NCBI GenBank assembly: GCA_019873655.1
Contig: JAIOAU010000011.1
Location: 20,299-84,298, forward strand
Length of the DNA: 64,000 nt
Direction: 5' to 3'
DNA from: Chloroflexota bacterium
GTDB lineage: Bacteria; Chloroflexota; Anaerolineae; Anaerolineales; Villigracilaceae
Part shown: piece after piece, positions 1 to 7,364 of the stretch
How positions within the stretch are numbered: the stretch's first letter is position 1
Layout: each line of letters begins with the position of its first letter
Notes under the pieces: generated by a model
What the model saw: the letters and a program-made list of their open reading frames with translations, nothing else
Told to the model about the DNA's origin: nothing
Database searches by the model: none
Position numbers and translations under genes: made by a program

Positions 1-1
1 C

Positions 2-832
2 ATGATCTACTGGATCGTTGGCGTTGTGGTTTTCTTGGTCGCTCTCTATCTCTTCGTGGACCGCGAAATCTACTTTTACGAGGGGACGCATCTGGGGCCG
101 CGCATTCAGGCCTGGCTCTACGACCGCTGGGCGAAGAAATACGACCAGGGCAAACAGGCCAGCCAGGCGCGCGACGCCGACATGCTCGCCCGGCCGCTGC
201 TGACAGCGTTGCAAGGCGCATCCCAGCCTCTCGTCCTCGACCTTGCCACCGGCACCGGCCGCCTGCCGCTGGCTCTGCTGCGCGAGCCGGACTTCGACGG
301 CCATATCCTTGCCCTCGACATTTCGCTCGGCATGCTCGAACAGGCGGCGGTCAAACTGGCCGATTACAAGACCGGCGTGACGCTCCTCCGTCAGTCCGGC
401 TGGCCGCTGCCTTTTGCGGACGAGACGTTCGATGTGGTCTGTTGCCTGGAGGCGCTGGAAGTGATGCCCGAAATGGAGACTCCGCTGGCCGAATTGTTCC
501 GCCTTCTGCGCCCGGGCGGGATTCTGCTGACCTCGCGCGGCACCGAGGCCTCCGGCCGGCGGGCGAAGGTCGTCCCCGCGCCGGATTTCGTCCGGTTGCT
601 GGAAAGGAAAGGATTTGTCCAGGTTGAGATCATGCCCTGGTGGAAATTGTTCGACCGCGTCCTGGCCCGCAAGCCGGGGACTCTGCTGCCTGCCGGACTG
701 CCCCGCCTCGAGCAGGCGCTGCTTTGCCCGGCCTGCCGCCAGCCCACCCTGGCCGACGCGGCCGACGCCCTCCGCTGCCATCGATGCAAACGGACGCTGC
801 TGCGCACGCCGGAGGGAATCGTCCTGCTCTGA
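2..832 (+). CDS. Class I SAM-dependent methyltransferase with N-terminal membrane anchor and C-terminal zinc ribbon
   Basis: A 276-residue protein. Residues 3-19 are a hydrophobic segment that probably anchors it in the membrane. A Rossmann methyltransferase domain follows, with the SAM-binding motif LDLATGTGR near residue 80, an acidic residue ending strand 2 (ALDIS), and the later LLRPGGILL strand typical of the UbiE/Methyltransf_11 group. The last 40 residues carry CPAC and CHRC pairs, which look like a small zinc ribbon. The substrate is unknown. The ATG lies at the second base of the window, so upstream context cannot be seen and the true start could be further left. No partner gene is visible; the next 400 bases are noncoding. 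Confidence 0.8.
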   Translation: MIYWIVGVVVFLVALYLFVDREIYFYEGTHLGPRIQAWLYDRWAKKYDQGKQASQARDADMLARPLLTALQGASQPLVLDLATGTGRLPLALLREPDFDGHILALDISLGMLEQAAVKLADYKTGVTLLRQSGWPLPFADETFDVVCCLEALEVMPEMETPLAELFRLLRPGGILLTSRGTEASGRRAKVVPAPDFVRLLERKGFVQVEIMPWWKLFDRVLARKPGTLLPAGLPRLEQALLCPACRQPTLADAADALRCHRCKRTLLRTPEGIVLL

Positions 833-1035
833 TGTTGAGCGGATTCGAATTCGCCGTAAGTTGCTTCGAACAGAACACTTGCCACGCGGCGCAGGACATA
901 GTAAACTTTAGACAGTGAACGCCAGCCTGCCGCTCCTCCCGATGGTGACAATGACCATGGTCATGCGCATGGCCATGTTCGGCCGCGTCCGGGCAGCGAC
1001 GGCGGGAAGGCGTTAGCGGGTTGACGCAATTCCTC

Positions 1036-1067
1036 ACGGGCTGTCCGGCTGCGGGCGGCCCGTTTTG
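1036..1067 (+). terminator. Intrinsic terminator upstream of metG
   Basis: ACGGGC pairs with GCCCGT across a 16-nt loop and is followed by TTTTGTT. It would end transcripts from the left before metG. Confidence 0.5.
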
Positions 1068-1117
1068 TTGTAGATGGCTGCGCCCGGCGTTGGTCGTCAG
1101 ATATATTCAGAATAACG

Positions 1118-1201
1118 TTCACTGCCGAGGCGCAAGCAAAATGAAGGCCGTCTCTTGGCGAATTTGGAATATTGCTTGGCGTTCTCCGCGCCTTGGCGGT
1201 T
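1118..1201. repeat. Nested inverted-repeat element, copy A
   Basis: This copy aligns with 7126-7228 and 11035-11135. The best-kept part is the right end, CTTGGCGTTCTCCGCGCC followed by TTGGCGGT, identical to copy C. The left end (CTGCCGAGGCGC) has decayed and no longer pairs perfectly. In-frame translation of this repeat produces a false N-terminal extension of metG. Confidence 0.75.
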
Positions 1202-1240
1202 GTTACGAATAGAGTCTATTCTCTGGAATGGAGTTTTCTT

Positions 1241-3040
1241 ATGCCTGAAGACATCCTCGTTGCCATTGCCTGGCCCTACGCCAACGCCGAGATTCACGTC
1301 GGCAACATCACCGGCTCCCACCTGCCCGGCGACATCGTCGCCCGTTATCACCGCCTGAAGGGCAACCGCGTCCTGATGGTCTCGGGCACCGATTCGCACG
1401 GCACGCCGGTCACCCTCAAGGCCGACGCCCTCGGCAAGCCGGTCGAGGCGGTTTACCAGGAGTACCACGCCGGCTTCCTCGAATTGTTCCAGCAACTGGG
1501 CATCACCTACGACCTGTTCACCACCACCCACACCGAGAATCACTTCAAGGTGGCGCAGTCGGTCTTCCTGGCGCTCAAGGAGAACGGCTTCCTCTTCACC
1601 CAGAAGTCCATGCAGTGGTACTCGCCGGCGGCCAGGCGTTTCCTGCCCGACCGGTACGTGGAGGGGAGGTGTTACATCTGCGGCGCGGACGGCGCCCGCT
1701 CGGATCAATGCGACGCCTGCGGCAACGTGCTCGAACCCGAGAAACTGATCAACCCGCGCGCCCGCACCGGCGACGGCGCCCTCAAACTGCGCGAGACCGA
1801 GCATTACTACCTCGATCTGTCCAAACTGGAGCCGGAGGTCAAGGAATTCCTGCGTCAGCGCGCCGGCTGGATGCGCGAGACCGTCCTGGGCGAATCGCTC
1901 GGCAAGATCGAGGCCGAGGGCCTCAAACCGCGCCCCATCACGCGCGACCTGGACTGGGGCATCCCTGTGCCGGTCGAGGGCTGGGAGGGCAAGTGCCTGT
2001 ACGTCTGGTTCGAGGCGGTCATCGGCTACCTCTCCGCGCCCATCGAGTGGAGCCGCCTGAGCGGCCAGGATAAGGCCTGGCATGCCTGGTGGGTCAACCC
2101 GGCGGCGCGCCAGTTCTACTTCATCGGCAAGGACAACATCTTCTTCCACACCTCGCTCTGGCCGGCCGAACTGATGGGCGCCGGCGAACAGTTCATGAAA
2201 ATCTTTGCCGGCGAGAGCGGCCGTCTGACCGTCCCCTACGACGTGCCGGCCAATCAATTCATGAACCTCGAAGGCCAGAAAATCTCCGGTTCGCGCAACT
2301 GGGCCGTCTGGGGGCGCGACGCCCTGCGCCGCTACGACCCTGACGCCCTGCGCTACTACCTGACGGTCAACATGCCCGAACTGCGCGACACCGACTGGGA
2401 CTGGGCCGACTTCGTCGCCCGTAACAACAACGAACTGGTCGCCGCCTGGGGCAACCTGGCCAATCGCGTCCTGTCTTTCTGCTACAAACATTGGGAGGGA
2501 CACGTCCCGACCGTCGCGCTCGAAACGCTCCATCCTGTCGACCGCGAACTGCTGGCCGTCATCGAGTCCGGCTTCGAGACGGTCGGCCGCGAACTGGAAG
2601 CCGTTCACCTGCGGGCGGCCCTCCAAGAGGCGATGCGCCTGGCCAGCGAAGTCAACAAATACCTGGACGCCGCGGCCCCCTGGTTCCAGATCAAGACCGA
2701 CAAGGACGAGGCGGCCAAGAGCATCTACACCGCCCTGCGCGCCATCGACTCTCTCAAGATCATGCTGGCGCCCTTCCTGCCGTTCACCTGTCAGCGCCTG
2801 CACGAATTCTTCGGCTACGAAAAACCGCTCTTCGGCGAGCAATACACCGAGACGGTCCGCGACGCCCTGGGCGAACACACCGTCTTGCGCTACCGCGGCG
2901 TGGAGGGAATGCAGTGGAAACCGAGCGAACTGCCACCCGGCGCAAAGTTGAACCCGCCCGCGCCGCTCTACAAAAAACTGGATGAAAGCATCATCGCCGA
3001 AGAACGGGCGCGGCTGGGGAAAGAGCCGGAAACGAATTGA
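1241..3040 (+). CDS. metG: Methionine--tRNA ligase
   Basis: Cytoplasmic class I aminoacyl-tRNA synthetase that charges tRNA-Met; 599 residues from this start. The HIGH-type motif is HVGN at residues 19-22, right after AWPYANAEI. The connective-peptide zinc site reads CYIC...CDAC. The KMSKS-type loop is KISGS near residue 347. An anticodon-binding helical domain follows (WGNLANRV). The protein stops without the C-terminal EMAP-like tRNA-binding domain of the longer MetG forms. The frame stays open 23 codons further upstream to base 1172, but that part is translated repeat, so the ATG before PEDILVAIAWPYAN is taken as the start. It stands alone between unrelated genes. Confidence 0.97.
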   Translation: MPEDILVAIAWPYANAEIHVGNITGSHLPGDIVARYHRLKGNRVLMVSGTDSHGTPVTLKADALGKPVEAVYQEYHAGFLELFQQLGITYDLFTTTHTENHFKVAQSVFLALKENGFLFTQKSMQWYSPAARRFLPDRYVEGRCYICGADGARSDQCDACGNVLEPEKLINPRARTGDGALKLRETEHYYLDLSKLEPEVKEFLRQRAGWMRETVLGESLGKIEAEGLKPRPITRDLDWGIPVPVEGWEGKCLYVWFEAVIGYLSAPIEWSRLSGQDKAWHAWWVNPAARQFYFIGKDNIFFHTSLWPAELMGAGEQFMKIFAGESGRLTVPYDVPANQFMNLEGQKISGSRNWAVWGRDALRRYDPDALRYYLTVNMPELRDTDWDWADFVARNNNELVAAWGNLANRVLSFCYKHWEGHVPTVALETLHPVDRELLAVIESGFETVGRELEAVHLRAALQEAMRLASEVNKYLDAAAPWFQIKTDKDEAAKSIYTALRAIDSLKIMLAPFLPFTCQRLHEFFGYEKPLFGEQYTETVRDALGEHTVLRYRGVEGMQWKPSELPPGAKLNPPAPLYKKLDESIIAEERARLGKEPETN

Positions 3041-3147
3041 GCGGCCGCGCCGCAAAAAACGCTCAAAAACCCTTCTCCAGTAGGGTGTATTTGACCTTTC
3101 GAACCGGTATGATAGAAACGGTAACCGGATAGCATCTCTGGGTGACC

Positions 3148-3852
3148 ATGGAACTGATCCTCGTCATTGATCATGAGTTCCCCACCCAACGCCTGGTGCG
3201 CGACCATCTCGAACAGGCGGACTACCGCGTCCTGACGGCTTCCGACGCCGAGACCGGGATGCGGATGTTGCGCCGCGAATCCCCCGATCTGGTCGTCCTC
3301 GACGCCAGCCTGCCTCAGCAAAGCGGCCTCGAACTGGCCCGCGCCATCCGCCTCGACCAGGAACTGGCCTCCCTGCCCATCCTCTTGCTCGCCCCCCAGG
3401 CCAGCGACCATCTGCGCAACGGCAGCCTGGAACTGGGCATCGATTATTACGTCACCCGGCCGTTCAATCCGCGCGAACTGGTGCAGCGCGTCAAAACCCT
3501 CCTGCGCCTCTCGAAGAACGGCAAACCTGCCCCCACCCGCATCGTCCGCGGCGACCTGACCCTCGACCTGTGCGGCCGCCGCCTGCTGGTGCGCGATGAG
3601 CCGGTCGAACTGACCCCGGCGGAATTCTCCCTCTTATCGGCCTTCATGGAAAAACCCGGCCACATCTTCACCCGCCAGGAACTGCTCCAGGCGGCGTTGG
3701 GGCATGCCAGCGAAAGCGCCAGCCGGACGCTCGACACCCACATCCGCAATCTGCGTCACAAAATCGAAGACAATCCCTATCAGCCGGTGTACATTCAAAC
3801 TGTCCACCGCGTGGGGTACCGCTTTGGCTGGTTGGGCGGCGAAGTGACCTGA
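3148..3852 (+). CDS. OmpR/PhoB-family response regulator with altered receiver residues
   Basis: Two-domain transcription regulator of about 234 residues. The N-terminal receiver has the phosphoacceptor Asp in LVVLDASL (about D52), and a C-terminal winged helix (about 130-228) ends with the typical HTVHRVGYRF hairpin. Two positions are unusual: the acidic pocket reads DHE rather than DDE, and the conserved Lys before Pro is Arg (TRPFNP, about R104). Signalling may therefore be weak or phosphorylation-independent. No histidine kinase is adjacent, so it is an orphan. A GTG six bases upstream is an alternative start; neither has a clear ribosome-binding site. Confidence 0.9.
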   Translation: MELILVIDHEFPTQRLVRDHLEQADYRVLTASDAETGMRMLRRESPDLVVLDASLPQQSGLELARAIRLDQELASLPILLLAPQASDHLRNGSLELGIDYYVTRPFNPRELVQRVKTLLRLSKNGKPAPTRIVRGDLTLDLCGRRLLVRDEPVELTPAEFSLLSAFMEKPGHIFTRQELLQAALGHASESASRTLDTHIRNLRHKIEDNPYQPVYIQTVHRVGYRFGWLGGEVT

Positions 3853-3887
3853 AGCAGACCCGCCTTTGCCAGCGCCAGGGTTTGATA

Positions 3888-3918
3888 AGAACCCGTTTCC
3901 TTCGAGGAAACGGGTTCT
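3888..3918. terminator. Bidirectional hairpin between convergent genes
   Basis: A perfect 13-bp stem (AGAACCCGTTTCC with its complement) closes a 5-nt loop between the convergent response-regulator and MFS genes. No long T run follows on either side. Confidence 0.6.
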
Positions 3919-3925
3919 CCGCTAC

Positions 3926-5173
3926 TCAACCCTCTGCGGCCGGGGAGATTGCTCGCCGGTCGGGCTTGAGGAACAGCAGGAAACCGGCCAGCCGCAGACC
4001 GGCGCTGACCAACAGCGCCCCGTCCAGGCCAATCAAATCGGCCAGCGCGGTGCCGAGCAAGGGAGCGACGATGGTCGAGAGATATTGCAGCGATTGCGCC
4101 AGCGAAACGAACAAGGCGCTGTACTCCGGTGGCACCGTCTTCATGAGTTCATCGAAGAAAACAAGGTCCAGGCCGGCCTGGAAGAGCCCGGCGACGGCGG
4201 CGAAGACCAGGATGGCGTTCACTTGCGGAAAGAGAGCCGTCAGGGCGGGGTAGAACGTCATCCCCAGCGTGGTCGCCAGCAGGACGAAGCGCCCTCCGCG
4301 CTGCTTCGAGAGGCGCGGCCAGAGAAAATAGCCCACCAGCATCACCAGCGTGAAGACCATGTTGATGCTGCCGATTTGCGAGTCGCTGGCCCCTACCTGC
4401 CGCACGAAAAAGAGCGGCATGATCGGCGCGCTCAGCGCCAGTGCCGAGAGATAGACAAAACGCTTGGTCGAGAACGAGACGAAGGCTGGCGCGGCCCGGA
4501 TGAGGTCCAGGCTGTTGCGCAGTCGTTGGCGCGGCGAGCCGCCGGCGGGGAGCGGGGCGGGCGTCTGCTCGGGCAGGCAGATGCGGTTGGAGAAATAGAA
4601 ACTGATCAGCCCGCCGAGCGAAAGCCCCAGAAACATGAGCGCATAATTGAGCGGAAAGGCAATCCGGTCGATGACGCGCGTCACCAGGAAAGTCCCCACC
4701 ACGCCGGTCAGACCGAAGACCGCCCATCGCCGCGAGAGGAGCAGATAACGGCCCTCCGGCCCGGCGACGGCGTTCATCACCACGCTGAAGGCGACGGCCA
4801 GGGCCGTCATCGGCAGGGTGGCCAGCGCCCAGATGATCAGCGTCGAGAAAATGAGATGTTCCTGCGGCAGGAAGAGGGTCAGCAGGCCGGTCAGGGCGTA
4901 ACAGGCGATCACCGCCAGGCGCGACAGACTGTACCACGGCACGATCCTGCGGCGGCTTTGCAGAAAGCGCCCCACCGCCAGCGCCAGAATCAAGCCGGTG
5001 ACGCCCGGCATCGAAGTCAACAGCCCGACCTGTACGTTGCTCGCTCCCAGGCGGGTCAGGAAGACGGGCAAAAAGGGGGCGGCGACGTTCGAGATGCTGA
5101 CGCCGACGGCGTCGATGAGAACGTAGCGGAAATTGCGCTTCTGCGTGGCGGGGTCGGTTTCGGCAGGGATCAT
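3926..5173 (-). CDS. Major facilitator superfamily transporter
   Basis: A 415-residue inner-membrane protein with about 12 hydrophobic segments in two halves of six. The cytoplasmic loop after the sixth segment is Arg/Pro rich. The half-domain loop between segments 2 and 3 has the basic RFLQSRRR pattern expected of MFS carriers. The substrate cannot be told from sequence. The frame opens 15 codons further upstream at 5218, but a palindromic GATTATAATC (-10-like on both strands, 5196-5205) lies inside that extension, so the ATG before IPAETDP is preferred. It is divergent from the serpin gene and convergent with the response regulator. Confidence 0.85.
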   Translation of the reverse strand: MIPAETDPATQKRNFRYVLIDAVGVSISNVAAPFLPVFLTRLGASNVQVGLLTSMPGVTGLILALAVGRFLQSRRRIVPWYSLSRLAVIACYALTGLLTLFLPQEHLIFSTLIIWALATLPMTALAVAFSVVMNAVAGPEGRYLLLSRRWAVFGLTGVVGTFLVTRVIDRIAFPLNYALMFLGLSLGGLISFYFSNRICLPEQTPAPLPAGGSPRQRLRNSLDLIRAAPAFVSFSTKRFVYLSALALSAPIMPLFFVRQVGASDSQIGSINMVFTLVMLVGYFLWPRLSKQRGGRFVLLATTLGMTFYPALTALFPQVNAILVFAAVAGLFQAGLDLVFFDELMKTVPPEYSALFVSLAQSLQYLSTIVAPLLGTALADLIGLDGALLVSAGLRLAGFLLFLKPDRRAISPAAEG

Positions 5174-5195
5174 GGCGGCAAAGAGGGCAAGGGCG

Positions 5196-5205
5196 ATTAT
5201 AATCC
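5196..5205. promoter_or_regulatory. Palindromic -10-like element between divergent genes
   Basis: GATTATAATC reads the same on both strands and offers TATAAT in both directions, 50-60 bp from the serpin start and about 25 bp from the MFS start. No clear -35 box is visible. Confidence 0.4.
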
Positions 5206-5256
5206 TCCCCGGGAACAAAACCGTTCGCCAGTCGTCTTTGTTTCGAGGAGGAAACC

Positions 5257-6534
5257 ATGAGAACCCCTGTCCTGACTCGTTTTGCCCTTGCCCTGACTGC
5301 AGCCGCCGTGTTGTTGGCGGCTTGCGCTCCCCTTCCCAAACCGGTCCACTCCGACCTCTCGCGCGACCTGGCGCCGGTCGTCCCGCCCACCGATTTGCAG
5401 ATTCTGGTCGGCGGCAACAACGCCTTCGCCCTCGACCTGTACGCCGCCCTGCGCGGCGAGGACGGCAACCTGATCGCCTCGCCTTACAGCATCTCGCTGG
5501 CCCTGGCGATGACCCGCGCCGGCGCGGCGGGCGAGACCGCCCGTCAGATGGACGCCGCCCTGCGCTTCGACCTGCCGCCCGAGCGCCTGCATCCGGCCTT
5601 CAACGCCCTCGACCTCGAACTGGCCTCCCGCGCCCAGGCCGCCTCGGACGAGGCCGAGCCGCTGCAATTGAACGTCGCCAACGCCGTCTGGGCGCAGCAA
5701 GACCACCCCTTCCGCAGCGAATACCTGGATCTCCTGGCCCTCAACTACGGCGCGGCCGTCTTCCCGGCCGATTTCGTCAGCCAGGCCGAACCGGCGCGCA
5801 TCGAGATCAACCGCTGGGTCAGCGCGGAGACCGAAGGCAAGATTCGCGACCTGCTCGCTCCCGGCGCGCTGGACGCCTCCACCCGCATGGTGTTGGTCAA
5901 CGCCATCTACTTCAAGGCCGATTGGCAGACCCCCTTTGATCCCAATGACACCTACGACGCTCCCTTCTACCTGCTGGACGGTTCGCAGGAAACCGTCGCT
6001 ATGATGCATAATGAACTCACCCTGCCCTATCTGCGCGGCGACAATTTCCAGGCCGTCGAGTTGCCCTATGCGGGCGGGACGGCGGCGATGACCCTCCTCG
6101 TCCCGGATTCCGGCCAGTTTGCCGCCTTCGAATCGAGCCTCGACTTTGACAGGCTGGAGGCGATTCTGGCGCAAATGCAGCCCGTCGAAGTGCAACTCGG
6201 CCTGCCGAAATTCACCTTCCGCAGCCAGTTCGACCTGGCGCAGACGCTCTCGGGCATGGGCATGCCCGACGCCTTCGACCCCGGCCGGGCCGATTTCTCC
6301 GGCATGGATGGGGCGCGCGATCTCTACATCAGCAACGTTGTCCATCAGGCGTTCGTCGCGGTGGACGAAGAGGGCACCGAGGCCGCCGCGGCGACGGCGG
6401 TCATCATGGCGCTTTCGGCCGTCATGCCGCAGGGAATCCCGCTGGAAATCAATCGCCCCTTTATCTTTATCCTCCGCGATCTTCCCACCGGCCAGATTCT
6501 GTTCATCGGCCGCGTGCTCCAGCCGGGCGAGTGA
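5257..6534 (+). CDS. Serpin-family protease inhibitor, lipoprotein
   Basis: A 425-residue protein exported by a lipoprotein signal peptide (lipobox LLAAC, Cys at residue 22) and probably anchored outside the cell. The full serpin fold is present: AFALDLYAALRGEDGNLIASPYSISLALAM at the start of the fold (residues 54-83), the NAIYFKADWQTPF strand, and the C-terminal signature INRPFIFILRDLPTGQILF. The reactive-centre hinge reads EEGTEAAAATA (from E371), the alanine-rich pattern of inhibitory serpins that can insert into sheet A. Counting from the hinge puts P1 at about S387, between L386 and A388, so an elastase-, chymotrypsin- or subtilisin-like target is likely. A good ribosome-binding site (GAGGAGGAAACC) precedes the ATG. 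It is monocistronic. Confidence 0.95.
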   Translation: MRTPVLTRFALALTAAAVLLAACAPLPKPVHSDLSRDLAPVVPPTDLQILVGGNNAFALDLYAALRGEDGNLIASPYSISLALAMTRAGAAGETARQMDAALRFDLPPERLHPAFNALDLELASRAQAASDEAEPLQLNVANAVWAQQDHPFRSEYLDLLALNYGAAVFPADFVSQAEPARIEINRWVSAETEGKIRDLLAPGALDASTRMVLVNAIYFKADWQTPFDPNDTYDAPFYLLDGSQETVAMMHNELTLPYLRGDNFQAVELPYAGGTAAMTLLVPDSGQFAAFESSLDFDRLEAILAQMQPVEVQLGLPKFTFRSQFDLAQTLSGMGMPDAFDPGRADFSGMDGARDLYISNVVHQAFVAVDEEGTEAAAATAVIMALSAVMPQGIPLEINRPFIFILRDLPTGQILFIGRVLQPGE

Positions 6535-6558
6535 ATCGGCGGCGGAAGAGGCTCGGTT

Positions 6559-7044
6559 CTAGGGCAGATTCCCGCTCAAATAGTCGATGACGAATTGCAG
6601 AGCGGCGTCGGCGGAGGCCTGTTTGTTGGCCCGCCGGTCGCCGCTCCAGACGAATTTACGCGCCCAGTCGCCGTCGGTGGCCGAGAGTCCGATCCAGGTG
6701 GTGCCGACCGGTTTATCGGGCAGGCCGCCGCCGGGTCCGGCGATGCCGCTGACGCTGACGGATAGGTCGGCCCCCAGAATGGTCCGCACCCCGCGCGCCA
6801 TCTCGATGACCGTCTCGCGGCTCACTGCCCCGTGGGCGCGCAGCGTGTCCCAGGAGACGTGCAGGAGGGCCACTTTGGCCTCGTACGCGTAAGCGATCAC
6901 CCCGCCCACGAAATACTCGGACGCGCCGGGGATGTCGGTGATTCGGTCAGCGATCAGGCCGCCGGTGCAGGATTCGGCCGTCGCCAGTTTCAAATTGCGC
7001 TGGCGCAGCAGCGCGCCAAGACGAAGTTCGAGCGAATCTTCCAT
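6559..7044 (-). CDS. pncC: Nicotinamide-nucleotide amidase (CinA C-terminal domain)
   Basis: A 161-residue stand-alone CinA C-terminal domain, which deamidates nicotinamide mononucleotide to nicotinate mononucleotide in NAD recycling. Family motifs visible are ATAESCTGGLIADRIT near residue 20, the FVGGVIAYAYEAK strand, and VSGIAGPGGG near residue 100, followed by KPVGTTWIGL. The N-terminal molybdopterin-like CinA domain is absent, as in E. coli PncC. It is convergent with the serpin gene and has no apparent operon partners. Confidence 0.92.
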   Translation of the reverse strand: MEDSLELRLGALLRQRNLKLATAESCTGGLIADRITDIPGASEYFVGGVIAYAYEAKVALLHVSWDTLRAHGAVSRETVIEMARGVRTILGADLSVSVSGIAGPGGGLPDKPVGTTWIGLSATDGDWARKFVWSGDRRANKQASADAALQFVIDYLSGNLP

Positions 7045-7125
7045 AGCGAGGTCATTATACCCTCTTCGTTCTTTCGATTCCTTGAGAGGACGCGGGGTCC
7101 AATTCGATCGAAACTTTATTCGTGA

Positions 7126-7228
7126 TCACCGCCAAGACACGGAGAGCGCCAAGAAATATCCCAAACTCGCCAAGAGAAAGTCTTGGCGGCATTCATTATC
7201 ATTTGGCGTCTTCGCGCCTTGGCGGTGA
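7126..7228. repeat. Nested inverted-repeat element, copy B
   Basis: Starts TCACCGCCAAGACACGGAG and ends CGCGCCTTGGCGGTGA, so the outer 8 bp (ACCGCCAA) are perfectly inverted. Inner CGCCAAG/CTTGGCG pairs form a second nested stem. Copies A and C are at 1118 and 11035. Confidence 0.8.
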
Positions 7229-7257
7229 ACAAGAATGATGTCTAATACATTTTGTGA

Positions 7258-7286
7258 TTGTTTTGAGACCGAAATGCGTATATAAT
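7258..7286 (+). promoter_or_regulatory. Probable sigma-70-type promoter of the beta-helix gene
   Basis: TTGTTT and TATAAT separated by 17 nt, about 80 nt upstream of the start codon. Confidence 0.5.
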
Positions 7287-7364
7287 TAGAAAAATGGTGA
7301 CCAGACAATAGTTGTTTCGGCTGCCATTTTCCTCGCGGGTCATTTTTTAAACAAGGAGGTCTTG

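Larger units (their letters stand above)
833..1240. other. Intergenic region with His-rich remnant, terminator and repeat copy A
   Basis: About 400 bases without a convincing gene. Bases 905-1020 hold an open frame without a start that reads DHGHAHGH, the kind of metal-binding His/Asp stretch found in metal transporters and metallochaperones. Its reading frame is the same as that of the preceding gene, after that gene's stop. A terminator (1036-1067) and one copy of a three-copy inverted-repeat element (1118-1201) fill the rest. Confidence 0.6.
7045..7364. other. Intergenic region with repeat copy B and promoter of the beta-helix gene
   Basis: 320 bases between divergent genes. It holds repeat copy B (7126-7228), a likely promoter (7258-7286) and a strong ribosome-binding site AAGGAGGT at 7353-7360. 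No coding potential was seen. Confidence 0.6.

Noticed and set aside
1172..1240. N-terminal extension of MetG
   Set aside because: The added residues (LGVLRALAVV) are encoded by repeat copy A, and uvrC has an analogous false extension from repeat copy C.
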